Source: Clostridium sp. D53t1_180928_C8 (GTDB lineage Bacteria > Bacillota > Clostridia > Clostridiales > Clostridiaceae). From it: a DNA stretch of 60,244 bases. The stretch spans positions 1-60,244 of the forward strand of contig NZ_JADPEL010000020.1 in assembly GCF_015667795.1 (NCBI RefSeq). The letters run 5' to 3'. Below are positions 8,588 to 17,062 of the stretch, one piece after another. Under the pieces are notes generated by a model. It did no database searches. It saw nothing but the letters and a program-made list of their open reading frames with translations, and was not told the origin of the DNA. Each line of letters begins with the position of its first letter. The first letter of the stretch is position 1. Made by a program: the position numbers and the translations under genes.

Positions 8588-10589
8588 TAATGTTCTCTCC
8601 TTTATATTTTATTGCTTTATAACTAAATATATTTATTCCTCTCATAACATTATTATTCAATGTTGGAACTTCTGCATATCCTGCTGTAGTAATAATATTA
8701 ATTTTACCTCTTGTATTTCTACTGTCTTTATCTAAATTAAGTTTTATTTCATAATTAAAAGTTAAAATACTATTTGGTGCTACTTTACTCCAAATAATTT
8801 CATTGTTTTCTCTATATCCACCATCAGAAATACCAGTTATATTAGCTATATACTCCTTACCACAAGCTAATAAATCCAAAGATATTTTTACTATACCATC
8901 GATTCTTATCTTTTGAGATGGATAGCTTACCCTTTGCTTGCTACTTATTACGTTACTTAAATACTCTAATCTGAACAATGGACTTAAATCATAAATCTTA
9001 TTTCCACTTATATCTACACTAATTAAAAGTTTCATATTTTCTAATTGATTTATATTTTCTATATTATTATTTGATATATTTAAAACCTCAACATTTTTAG
9101 CATATTCTAAACCCGATAAATCACTAATATTGGCATTTGATAAATTAATATTCTTTAAAGTCATCATATCTTTATTAGTTATTCTATCGTGGCTTATTTT
9201 ATTTAGTATTACTAACAACATACTTTCTAAATTACTATCTATAAAACTAATAAATATAACTAATAATACAGTTCCTGAAAAAAATACATTACTAGCCATA
9301 TTATTTATATAAGTACCATTTGAAAAATCAAATGTTAGATTATCATCTTCTGTAACACCACTCCATATTATAATATTATTATTTTCACTATAATACATTG
9401 GTTGTATATTTTTTATTTTAGGAATAGTATTGTCTATATCTCTTAATATAGTATTAAGCTCTAAAATACAAGTACCGTTTATTATTGGTGGGCTTTGAAT
9501 TTTTATGCTTTGATTATTAACTGCTACTCCATTGTATGGAAAGCTCAGACCTCCAATATTACTAAGGAAATAAATATTACTAATAAAGTTATTATCTATG
9601 GATAAACTTGTTAAATTTTTAAGATATGATAATGGTTTTACAGATAAGATTTTATTATTGTCTAACTTTAATATTAACAAAGACATTAGATTTTTTAGAG
9701 GTTCCAAATTACTAATACTGTTATTATTTAAAGATAACATTTCTAACTTTTTATTATTAGCTAACAAACTCAAATCACTAATTTGATTATTATCCATATA
9801 CAAATTTTTTATATTATCTAAGGTTGATATTGTTGATATATCATTTATATTATTAAAACTTAAATACAATGTAGTAATTGTATTTAAATTTGCAATTACT
9901 GTAATATCACTAATACCATTATTATTTAAATATAAATATATAATCTCTTGCAAATTTCTTAATAATGAAATTGATTGTATTTGATTTTTAGATAACCCTA
10001 AAGAAAGTAATCCTGATAAGTTAGGAAGTAACGATTCCCCATTATTATTAATACTTTCTATACCATTTCCACTTAAATCCAATGTTTCTATAGTACTTAA
10101 GCTAGATAAAGAAAAAGCTTCTAATTCTATAAGACTCTTAGAAATATTTCTCATTCTAAGAACCTTTAAAAATTTAAGTTTTTCAAATGAACTTATATTA
10201 CTTATTGGATTATTACTTATATTTAATCCTTGTAAATTTATTAAATTAGCAATAGGTGTTATATCTTCAATTTTATTCATATTAACTTCTAACCAAGTTA
10301 ATTGTTTTAATCCAGATAACTCACTAATATCACTTATGTTATTATCCGTAAGATATAATTGACCTATATTAGTTGCATACCTTAATCCATCTAGAGTATC
10401 TAAGGATACCCCTGTGTTATATAATGATAAATCTAAATATCCTGTTAAACTTTCCATATCCTCTATGCTTTTAACCAAAACTCCTGTAGCAATAAGTATA
10501 GCCTGTTGTAACTTAGAATTTATAGTACTAGTATTTGCTAATATATTTATTTTTTTATCTATTTCATTACTCCTTTCTAAATTGCTCAA
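8577..10589 (-). CDS. internalin-like leucine-rich-repeat protein, no signal peptide
   Basis: 670 residues built from two copies of one module. Copy 1: helical cap (about 24-70, MESLTGYLDL), 22-residue SDS22-type leucine-rich repeats (about 70-355, LxxLxLxxNxISDISxL pattern), then an Ig-like LRR-adjacent domain (about 358-448, with IIIWSGV, LTFDFSNGT, FFSGTV). Copy 2 repeats the order in shorter form: cap 453-480, about three repeats to 548, Ig-like 553-640 (EIIWSKV, LTFNYEI). Internalin relatives are normally exported and anchored, but here there is no signal peptide, LPXTG or membrane anchor. It is visibly rich in Asn, Ile and Ser. The start is TTG at 10589, with GAGGAG six bases upstream; no early in-frame ATG exists. 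It leads a three-gene operon. Protein-binding role is inferred from the fold. Confidence 0.88.
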   Translation of the reverse strand: MSNLERSNEIDKKINILANTSTINSKLQQAILIATGVLVKSIEDMESLTGYLDLSLYNTGVSLDTLDGLRYATNIGQLYLTDNNISDISELSGLKQLTWLEVNMNKIEDITPIANLINLQGLNISNNPISNISSFEKLKFLKVLRMRNISKSLIELEAFSLSSLSTIETLDLSGNGIESINNNGESLLPNLSGLLSLGLSKNQIQSISLLRNLQEIIYLYLNNNGISDITVIANLNTITTLYLSFNNINDISTISTLDNIKNLYMDNNQISDLSLLANNKKLEMLSLNNNSISNLEPLKNLMSLLILKLDNNKILSVKPLSYLKNLTSLSIDNNFISNIYFLSNIGGLSFPYNGVAVNNQSIKIQSPPIINGTCILELNTILRDIDNTIPKIKNIQPMYYSENNNIIIWSGVTEDDNLTFDFSNGTYINNMASNVFFSGTVLLVIFISFIDSNLESMLLVILNKISHDRITNKDMMTLKNINLSNANISDLSGLEYAKNVEVLNISNNNIENINQLENMKLLISVDISGNKIYDLSPLFRLEYLSNVISSKQRVSYPSQKIRIDGIVKISLDLLACGKEYIANITGISDGGYRENNEIIWSKVAPNSILTFNYEIKLNLDKDSRNTRGKINIITTAGYAEVPTLNNNVMRGINIFSYKAIKYKGENINDR

Positions 10590-10613
10590 CTTACTTTCTC
10601 TCCTCTTGCTCTA

Positions 10614-10643
10614 CTAATTTGCATATTTAAATTCACAATTCAT
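10614..10643 (-). CDS. possible 9-codon leader peptide
   Basis: The minus strand encodes MNCEFKYAN and a stop, preceded by a strong AAGAGGTG ribosome binding site (10651-10658) seven bases before the ATG. The stop lies about 24 bases before the TTG start of the LRR gene. It could couple or set translation of the weakly started LRR gene, or be a chance ORF. No attenuator hairpin was seen between them. Confidence 0.3.
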   Translation of the reverse strand: MNCEFKYAN

Positions 10644-10790
10644 TATATTCACCTCTTATACTCTCGTTCCCCAATTTTATAATTATATTTTCCCACTGCC
10701 GTATTATTAAATTTATATATTTGCCTAAAGTTTTGTTGCATTTTAATACCATTTATAATATAATTTAACAAATAGTTTTTTTATAAAATT

Positions 10791-10928
10791 TCATCAAAGG
10801 CGATGATAAATTAATTTAAAAGTTAAAAATAATATTTTATTTTTAATTTCTATGTTTATTTATCTTTGAGCCTTTGTCTAGATAAGAATTGTTTTCAAGG
10901 CTCGCTTTAAGCGGGCCTTTATTATTTT
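10791..10928 (+). promoter_or_regulatory. candidate transcription attenuator in asnB leader
   Basis: Just before asnB, AAGGCTCGC (10897-10905) and GCGGGCCTT (10911-10919) form a 9-bp stem followed by a T-rich run: an intrinsic terminator upstream of the gene it would control. Its 5' arm can instead pair with GAGCCTT (10868-10874), which excludes the terminator. GCCTTTG (10870-10876) can itself pair with CAAAGGC (10795-10801), inside a small hairpin TCATC/GATGA (10791-10806). Mutually exclusive pairings are the hallmark of attenuation or a riboswitch. No T-box (no GGTGG-type box) and no riboswitch class is recognised. Confidence 0.5.
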
Positions 10929-10947
10929 ATAAAAGGGGGCAAAAAAA

Positions 10948-12534
10948 TTGTGTAGTTTTGTTGTATTTTCTTCTACCAAATTAAATTTATCTGATTTCTC
11001 AAAAAACCTAAAAAAGGTTGAACATAGAGGACCAGATAATAATTATTCTGCTATTGAAAATGGTTTATCATGGGGCTTTAACCGCTTATCAATAATGGAC
11101 TTATCTTCCAACGGAAATCAACCATTTAAATATAATTCATGTGAGCTTGTTTGTAATGGAGAAATTTATAATTATATATCTTTAAAAGAATTGTTATCTA
11201 ATGAATATACTTTTCATTCCAATAGTGATTGTGAAATTTTAATACCCTTATACTATAAATACGGTATTGAAATAATGTGTAAAATGCTTGATGCTGAATT
11301 TGCTTTAGTTTTATATGATAGTGAAACTAACTCTATAATGGCTGCAAGAGATCCTATGGGAATCAGACCTATGTTTTATGGATATACAAAAGAGGATCAT
11401 AAAATCTCTTTTTCAAGTGAAGCAAAAGGGCTAATTGATTATTGTAATGATATTATGCCATTTCCTCCAGGACATTATTATAAAGATGGGAATTTTATCT
11501 GCTATAACGATTTATCAGACTCAAAGTTTATTAATAATGATAATTTAAATGTTATATTTACTAATATAAAAAACAAACTTATATCTGCCGTTGAAAAAAG
11601 ATTGCATGCAGACGCACCTATTGGATATTTATTGAGTGGAGGCTTAGATTCTTCTCTCGTATGTTCTATTTCTCAAAGACTTATGAATAAACCAATTAAA
11701 ACTTTTTCTATAGGAATGGAAACTGATCCCATAGATTTAAAATATGCAAAGCAAGCAGCTGAATTTCTAGGAACAGATCATACTGAAGTTATAATAACTA
11801 AAAATGATGTTTTAAGTTCTTTAGAAGAGGTTATTTATCATTTGGAGACTTTTGATATTACTACTATTAGAGCTAGTATAGGAATGTATTTATTATGTAG
11901 ATATATTCATAAAAATACTGATTTAAAAGTTATTTTAACTGGCGAAGTTAGTGATGAATTATTTGGCTATAAGTATACTGACTTTGCACCATCTCCAAGT
12001 GAATTCCAAAAAGAATCTCAAAAGCGAATAAAAGAATTGTATATGTATGATGTTTTAAGAGCCGATAGATGTATTTCTGCTCATGCATTAGAGGGACGAG
12101 TTCCCTTTGCTGATATTGATTTTGTTAACTATGTAATAAGTATTAATCCTGAAACAAAAATGAACACTTATAATAAAGGTAAGTACTTATTAAGAAAAGC
12201 ATTTGAAGAAGAAAATTATTTACCTAATGACTTACTTTATCGTGAAAAGGCCGCCTTTAGTGATGCTGTTGGTCATTCTCTTGTTGATTGTTTAAAGGAG
12301 TATGCTGAAGAAAAATATACAAATATTGACCTTGAATTAGCTAAGGAAAGATATGAATATTGTACTCCTTTCACTAAGGAGTCTCTTCTTTATAGAGAGC
12401 TATTTGAAAAATATTATTCTGGAAATGCTAAATGGATTAAAGATTTCTGGATGCCCAATGGAGAGTGGTCTGGTTGTAATGTTAATGATCCAAGTGCTAG
12501 AGTTCTTTCTAATTATGGAGATAGTGGAAAATAA
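10948..12534 (+). CDS. asnB: asparagine synthase (glutamine-hydrolysing)
   Basis: Makes asparagine from aspartate, ATP and glutamine (EC 6.3.5.4), cytosolic. 528 residues, near E. coli AsnB length. The start is TTG (ribosome binding site AAAAGGGGG), which puts Cys at position 2, the N-terminal nucleophile of the class II glutaminase domain. That domain then shows HRGPDN, NGEIYNY and SEAKGL. The synthetase domain has the PP-loop LSGGLDSSLV near 225-235, then TGEVSDELFGY and ALEGRVPFAD. It sits between the LRR operon (divergent) and the DUF11-like gene pair (convergent). Its leader holds a candidate attenuator. A sporulation role like that of B. subtilis AsnO is possible but not shown. Confidence 0.95.
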   Translation: MCSFVVFSSTKLNLSDFSKNLKKVEHRGPDNNYSAIENGLSWGFNRLSIMDLSSNGNQPFKYNSCELVCNGEIYNYISLKELLSNEYTFHSNSDCEILIPLYYKYGIEIMCKMLDAEFALVLYDSETNSIMAARDPMGIRPMFYGYTKEDHKISFSSEAKGLIDYCNDIMPFPPGHYYKDGNFICYNDLSDSKFINNDNLNVIFTNIKNKLISAVEKRLHADAPIGYLLSGGLDSSLVCSISQRLMNKPIKTFSIGMETDPIDLKYAKQAAEFLGTDHTEVIITKNDVLSSLEEVIYHLETFDITTIRASIGMYLLCRYIHKNTDLKVILTGEVSDELFGYKYTDFAPSPSEFQKESQKRIKELYMYDVLRADRCISAHALEGRVPFADIDFVNYVISINPETKMNTYNKGKYLLRKAFEEENYLPNDLLYREKAAFSDAVGHSLVDCLKEYAEEKYTNIDLELAKERYEYCTPFTKESLLYRELFEKYYSGNAKWIKDFWMPNGEWSGCNVNDPSARVLSNYGDSGK

Positions 12535-12544
12535 CTAAAAATTT

Positions 12545-12582
12545 AAGGAGCCTTTTACTCTAGGCTCCTTTTATATTTTTTA
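12545..12582. terminator. bidirectional terminator after asnB
   Basis: AAGGAGCC (12545-12552) pairs with GGCTCCTT (12563-12570), with T-rich tracts on both sides. It ends asnB and, on the other strand, the convergent DUF11-like gene. Confidence 0.85.
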
Positions 12583-13431
12583 TAAATTAACAGTAACTTG
12601 TACTCTAACATAATATTTTCCTCCATAAGCTAAAATATTATCATCAATAATAAATTGAACTATATTTCCACTTAAATATAATATATTATTTAAATTTTTA
12701 TCATATCCATATCTAACTTCGCTTATACTACAATAATTTAAATCTAAAACTTGTGAAAAATAAATACTATTCGCACCTATATTTCCTTCATTTGTTATTT
12801 CTGTTAAATAATAAACACTCTTACCTGCTGTAATATTAACTGGTTGTGATTTTTCATTATTATTCATATCAACCATAGTAACTACACCTTGTAGACTAGC
12901 ATAAGTTGCTGTTATTTTTATACTTGGCATATTTAATATATTAAATATTTCCTCATATTCATAAGCATTTATTTGTAATGTAATAGTATCTCCTGGCTTA
13001 TTTCCTATATACTCCATTAATATTTCAACTTCTTTTACACCATTTATATTATTAATTTTAGCTGGAACCTTTCCTATATTTATATAAGTTCCCATAATAT
13101 AATTAGATGTAGTATACTCTTCCTTAAATATTTTATTTATCCTAAAAACATTATTTAAATTACCTATTAATTTTATATATACATCTTTTGATTCTTCTAA
13201 TGCTGTATTTAATAATATTATTTTAAACTTTCCTAATACCTGAACTTTACTATTTTTTTTATTAGTCTCCGATGTAATTATTGATATAGGATCATAATCT
13301 ATAGATGTTTTTACAATATACATTTCTATATTGCTAGTAAAATCGCATTGTCCTATTCCATCTTTACTATTGTTAACATCATATTTAAATTCTACCTTTT
13401 CTTTTACATTAGAAACTTTAGTCTGTATCAT
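12580..13431 (-). CDS. DUF11-like two-domain protein, paralogue B
   Basis: 283 residues, about 31 kDa, no signal peptide or membrane anchor. Co-linear paralogue of the upstream gene: both open with a VxxxKExxxFxYDVN block, carry a beta-rich first half, a hydrophobic link, and a C-terminal beta-sandwich with the DUF11-type pattern (YYLTEITNEGNIGA here, FKYDITISNTGNAA in the partner), and both end near YYVRV. This copy has more divergent, Ile/Asn-rich sequence and cysteines (GQCDF, NYCSIS) that its partner lacks. Ribosome binding site GAGGAGGG. It lies 76 bases after its partner, so probably the second gene of a pair. DUF11-like repeats are usually structural or surface modules; mother-cell-made spore material is my hypothesis. 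Confidence 0.8.
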   Translation of the reverse strand: MIQTKVSNVKEKVEFKYDVNNSKDGIGQCDFTSNIEMYIVKTSIDYDPISIITSETNKKNSKVQVLGKFKIILLNTALEESKDVYIKLIGNLNNVFRINKIFKEEYTTSNYIMGTYINIGKVPAKINNINGVKEVEILMEYIGNKPGDTITLQINAYEYEEIFNILNMPSIKITATYASLQGVVTMVDMNNNEKSQPVNITAGKSVYYLTEITNEGNIGANSIYFSQVLDLNYCSISEVRYGYDKNLNNILYLSGNIVQFIIDDNILAYGGKYYVRVQVTVNL

Positions 13432-13507
13432 TTAACTTCCCTCCTCTCATATTTAAGTAAAGGTACTAGAATATATTCTAGCACCCAACTATAATTAGAC
13501 TAGACTA

Positions 13508-14338
13508 TTATTTTACAGTTTCAGGAACCCTTACATAATATACACCATTTGTTGCCGCTATATCTGATGGAAGTGTATATACATTATCTACTGGAGTAAG
13601 AGTTATTGAATCTGAAAAATCTGAATTTACAGAACCTATTACAGTTCCTATTGTCAAATTAGCTGCATCAGGTTCTATTGTAATTTTAGTATTTTTAGAA
13701 GCCGCATTACCAGTATTGGAAATTGTTATATCATATTTAAATGAAGCTCCTGGCTTAACATAATATGCTCCACCTATAGGAGCTGGTCCATCTGTTATAA
13801 TTGTAGTAAGTCCTAATAGAGCTGCAGAAACACTTACTTGTACTGTACCTTTTAATGTTGGAGTAATATTCTCATATGCTGCATTCCAACTTTCGTATAA
13901 ATTGATTGTAAATGTTGCTGTATCACTAAGTGCTGTACCTATATGAGTAACTTCTATTGTAGCTGTTCCTATTCCCCCTGGAGCGAGTATCCCATTATTA
14001 CTAGTTGTAACTAATAATGTTTTCGTATTATTTATATTATTAGTAAATTCGGTTGCCCCTGTATTTGTAGTTACATCAAAATATATAGGTTCAGTTGTTG
14101 CAGTTGAGCTATTATTAGTAACTGTTACTACTAAATTACCCTTTACTTGAGTGTGTCCAGTTTGATGAATATCTGTCTTACTTGAAGCATCTCCATATTT
14201 AATATTTGCTGCTGAATAAATATACATTGTTAATCCTGCATTTTGTGCTGTACCTCCAAAAGTACCATCAGCTATTCCATTAACATCATAATTAAAATTT
14301 AATGTTTCTTTCATATCTGTAACTTGAATCTTTGCCAT
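13508..14338 (-). CDS. DUF11-like two-domain protein, paralogue A
   Basis: 276 residues, about 29 kDa, rich in Thr, Asn, Ala and Gly, with no cysteine, signal peptide or membrane segment. First domain about 1-165; second about 172-276 with the DUF11-type strand-turn FKYDITISNTGN at 200-211 and terminal YYVRV at 267-271. It pairs with the gene 76 bases downstream. I chose the ATG at 14338: AAGGGGG lies nine bases upstream and the start then matches the paralogue; the in-frame ATG at 14365 would overlap the ribosome binding site. Size, pairing and missing export signal recall, from memory, the 29-kDa paralogous appendage proteins of Clostridium taeniosporum spores; this needs a sequence search. 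Confidence 0.82.
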   Translation of the reverse strand: MAKIQVTDMKETLNFNYDVNGIADGTFGGTAQNAGLTMYIYSAANIKYGDASSKTDIHQTGHTQVKGNLVVTVTNNSSTATTEPIYFDVTTNTGATEFTNNINNTKTLLVTTSNNGILAPGGIGTATIEVTHIGTALSDTATFTINLYESWNAAYENITPTLKGTVQVSVSAALLGLTTIITDGPAPIGGAYYVKPGASFKYDITISNTGNAASKNTKITIEPDAANLTIGTVIGSVNSDFSDSITLTPVDNVYTLPSDIAATNGVYYVRVPETVK

Positions 14339-14581
14339 AATATGGTTTCCCCCTTGAATTTTCATTTGTTTGAATATTTTCTACATGATAATTTATTCAT
14401 TCTTTAAAATTAAGTTACATAAATCAAAAATGTTGTCAAATAATATTTTTATTATAAATTTACCCTTCTTTTATTTATAATTTCAAAAAAAAACACCGTT
14501 ATTATTAAGCATTTCTTAACACATATTATCTACTTTTTCATGATATAATTAATATAAAAATTCTATTTTAGAGGTGAACGT

Positions 14582-15538
14582 ATGAAGGAAATCATAATAA
14601 TTTTATTATGTATTATACTTATAGCTTTAATAATAGTAATTTGCTATGGTGGAAATTACTTATATAACTTAGGTATAAACCCAAAATATCCTAAAGATTT
14701 AATATTTAAAAGCAATACAGATGAAGAAACAAAACAAAGTGAAACTAGTGGGGTTACTACTATAGACAGTAAAACTTGGTTACTTAAATATAGTAACTAC
14801 AAAGACTTATTCATTAACTCCAAGGATAATTTAAAGCTACACAATTTTCTAATAAAAAATGAAAACAAATCTAATAAATGGGTTATAGCTGTTCATGGAT
14901 ATACCTCGCAAGGTACATACATGGCTTCTTATGCACAAAACTTTTATGATATGGGATACAACATTATAATTCCAGACTTAAGAGGGCATGGCAAAAGTGA
15001 AGGAAATTATATAGGAATGGGCTGGGATGAAAGATTTGATATTATTGATTTAATAAATTACATTAATGATAATTTTAAAGATTCTCAAATTGTTCTTTTT
15101 GGTGTTTCCATGGGAGCTGCAACTGTTATGAGTACTTCTGGTGAGAAGCTACCTAGAAATGTTAAAGCAATAATAGAGGATTGTGGATACACATCCACTT
15201 GGAACCAATTTGCTTATCAATTAAAAGCATTATTTAAATTACCATCATTCCCTATGATGCATACTGCAAGTATTATTTGCAAACTACGCTCTGGATATTT
15301 TATTAGTGAAGCATCACCTATTAAACAAATAAAAAAATCAACAATTCCAATACTTTTTATTCATGGAGATAAAGATAGCTTCGTTCCATTTTTTATGCTT
15401 GATGAACTTTATAATGCTTCACAAACAGAAAAAGAAAAGTTAATTATACCTGAGGCTAAACATGCTAGAGCTAGTTATGTTAATCCTAAATTATATTGGG
15501 AAACAGTTGAAAAATTTTTAGAGAAATATATTAACTAA
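14582..15538 (+). CDS. membrane-anchored alpha/beta hydrolase
   Basis: 318 residues. An N-terminal membrane helix (about 3-25, IIIILLCIILIALIIVIC) tethers an extracellular or membrane-facing alpha/beta hydrolase domain. Visible features: oxyanion-region VHGYTSQG near 103, DLRGHGKSEG near 137, nucleophile elbow GVSMGAATV with Ser at about 178, acid in HGDKDS near 264 and His in EAKHARAS near 298. Relatives are annotated as BAAT/acyl-CoA or serine aminopeptidase S33-type hydrolases; the substrate is unknown. Ribosome binding site GAGGTGA. It stands alone and runs directly into a conserved hairpin element. Confidence 0.88.
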   Translation: MKEIIIILLCIILIALIIVICYGGNYLYNLGINPKYPKDLIFKSNTDEETKQSETSGVTTIDSKTWLLKYSNYKDLFINSKDNLKLHNFLIKNENKSNKWVIAVHGYTSQGTYMASYAQNFYDMGYNIIIPDLRGHGKSEGNYIGMGWDERFDIIDLINYINDNFKDSQIVLFGVSMGAATVMSTSGEKLPRNVKAIIEDCGYTSTWNQFAYQLKALFKLPSFPMMHTASIICKLRSGYFISEASPIKQIKKSTIPILFIHGDKDSFVPFFMLDELYNASQTEKEKLIIPEAKHARASYVNPKLYWETVEKFLEKYIN

Positions 15539-15638
15539 ACTGTGAACTAAGGCTTAGATGCCGCGATGCCGAAAATTAATGATATAACCTCTTTTGCTTA
15601 TATCATTAATTTTTCGTTATCACTGTAGTTCACAGTTT
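15537..15638. repeat. dispersed hairpin element, copy A (also terminator)
   Basis: Terminal arms AAACTGTGAACTA (15537-15549) and TAGTTCACAGTTT (15626-15638) are perfect complements. An inner stem pairs 15572-15586 with 15599-15613. The left end carries the shared core TGYGAACTAMRGCTTA, also found at 55.5 and 60.1 kb, each time directly after a plus-strand stop codon. It lies between convergent genes, so it probably terminates both. Confidence 0.75.
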
Positions 15639-15648
15639 TATTCAAGTG

Positions 15649-15858
15649 TTACTTAGAACTTACTATTGCTCTTGTCTTAATAATAAACTCTGCTTCGCTT
15701 TTTGCTTCAACAAACTCACCATTAACCATAGCAACTATAGTCTCATCCATTCTTCCCCCACATTCTCCAATACATCCACATACTATTTTCTCATCTTTAA
15801 ATTCTCTTTTTATTACATCAAGATCTATTCCTGAGCAACCTGGACACATTACTATCAT
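15649..15858 (-). CDS. DUF1450-like cysteine-rich small protein
   Basis: 69 residues. Cysteines are arranged as CPGC near the N-terminus and CGCIGECGG at about 27-35, followed by an acidic helix. The second half (TIVAMVNGEFVEA) matches the pattern of YuzB/DUF1450 proteins, whose function is unknown; the cysteines suggest a metal or iron-sulphur site (inference). Soluble, monocistronic. Ribosome binding site AAGGAGAA. Either of two ATGs (15858 or three codons later) could be used. Confidence 0.75.
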   Translation of the reverse strand: MIVMCPGCSGIDLDVIKREFKDEKIVCGCIGECGGRMDETIVAMVNGEFVEAKSEAEFIIKTRAIVSSK

Positions 15859-15939
15859 ACTTTTTTCTCCTTTGTTTTATATAATGATTTATCTCTAATT
15901 ATAAACTAAAAGTATTTCTAATAAAATATTCTTTACACT

Positions 15940-15967
15940 AAAAAAAGATGTCTAAATTTAAACATCC
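15940..15967 (-). terminator. terminator of esterase gene
   Basis: GGATGT (15962-15967) pairs with ACATCT (15946-15951) on the minus strand, with a TAAATTTA-type loop and a T7 run after it. Confidence 0.65.
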
Positions 15968-15985
15968 CTTTAACAACTTTACTTT

Positions 15986-16804
15986 TTATTTTTCTAAAAT
16001 CCATTCTAAAAATCCTGGAAATCTTCTTTTCCAAGAATCCTCAGAATGATTTGCTCCTTCTTCAATTACAACCTTTATATCTTTTTTATCTTGTCCTAAA
16101 TTTAAAAGCAAATTTTCTAATTCCTTAGTATCATTAACATAAATTTCATTAAATTCACTTACTTCACTATCAGATGTTTCTTTAGTTCCTGAATCTAAAT
16201 AAATCTTCATGTTATCTTTATAATTTTTCTTTATAAATTCAATTAAATTTTCCTTACTAAACCATGCTGCTGTAGAAAAAGCTCCTATAATAGAAAATAC
16301 TTCAGGATACTTATATCCAGCATATAATGATATAAATCCGCCCATTGAAGAACCTACTATAAATGTGTTTTCTCTAGTTTTTAATGTTCTATATTTTTTA
16401 TCAATATATGGCTTTAATGAATTTACTAAAAATTCAACATATAAATCTCCTTCTCCACCAGCTATTTCTATACTTCTACTTGGAATAAACTTTTTAAGAT
16501 TTTCATTTACCCAAGGTGAATATTCATCAAGTCTACCAAATGTAGTTTCATTATTACAATCTATACCAACAACTATAATACCATCGTTTCCAGACTCTTC
16601 ACTTTTACTCATTGAGTTTTGTATATCCCATATACCCCCATAAGCTGAAGTTTCTTTATAAAATAGATTATGTCCATCATGCATATACATAACTTTATAA
16701 TATTTATTTACATTTTTATCATAATCATTAGGTAAATATACTCTAATCATTCTTTTTCTATTTAATTCTTTTATTTCTACCTCAAAATTTTCAATACGAT
16801 ACAT
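15986..16804 (-). CDS. Fes/IroE-type putative esterase
   Basis: 272 residues, alpha/beta hydrolase of the putative esterase (esterase D/Fes) family, cytosolic. Features: MHDGHNLF oxyanion region near 42-49, GxSxG elbow GSSMGGF with Ser at about 152, acidic residue in LDSGTKE near 200, and catalytic His in EGANHSEDSWKRRFPGFLEW near 253. Family members hydrolyse ferric-siderophore esters, acetyl-xylan or S-formylglutathione; nothing nearby selects among these. Ribosome binding site GGGAGGG. Monocistronic. Confidence 0.88.
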   Translation of the reverse strand: MYRIENFEVEIKELNRKRMIRVYLPNDYDKNVNKYYKVMYMHDGHNLFYKETSAYGGIWDIQNSMSKSEESGNDGIIVVGIDCNNETTFGRLDEYSPWVNENLKKFIPSRSIEIAGGEGDLYVEFLVNSLKPYIDKKYRTLKTRENTFIVGSSMGGFISLYAGYKYPEVFSIIGAFSTAAWFSKENLIEFIKKNYKDNMKIYLDSGTKETSDSEVSEFNEIYVNDTKELENLLLNLGQDKKDIKVVIEEGANHSEDSWKRRFPGFLEWILEK

Positions 16805-17062
16805 TTTTTCCCTCCCTAACTTATATCTCTACAAAAATATTATAATTAATTCAGTTTAATAATTATAGTGTAAAACTTACCATATAATATTGTGAATTTC
16901 ATTATATAAATCGCCTCTTAAACCATTAATAAACAGTACATATTTCTCACATATATATTTGTTTATATCAATACTACTGTAATCTTTTTAAATATATAGT
17001 TTCTTCTTAATTAAGAATAATTTATTTTTCTAAGGATAAAATAAATTAGAATGAATCAATAA
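16805..17062. other. intergenic, no gene recognised
   Basis: AT-rich stretch between the divergent esterase and DUF1540 genes. It must hold both promoters; no clear -35/-10 pair, RNA gene or repeat was identified. Confidence 0.4.

Noticed and set aside
10859-10947. T-box leader for asnB
   Set aside because: No AGGGTGGNACCGCG-type box and no specifier-loop layout; kept only as an unclassified attenuator.
14400-14470. Promoter for the DUF11-like pair with TTGACA on the minus strand
   Set aside because: No acceptable -10 at 16-18 bases; a sporulation-sigma promoter could not be identified with confidence either.
15537-15638. Self-cleaving ribozyme (hammerhead-like GAAA) in the dispersed element
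   Set aside because: The CUGAUGA core is missing in all copies; only GAAA is shared, which is not informative.
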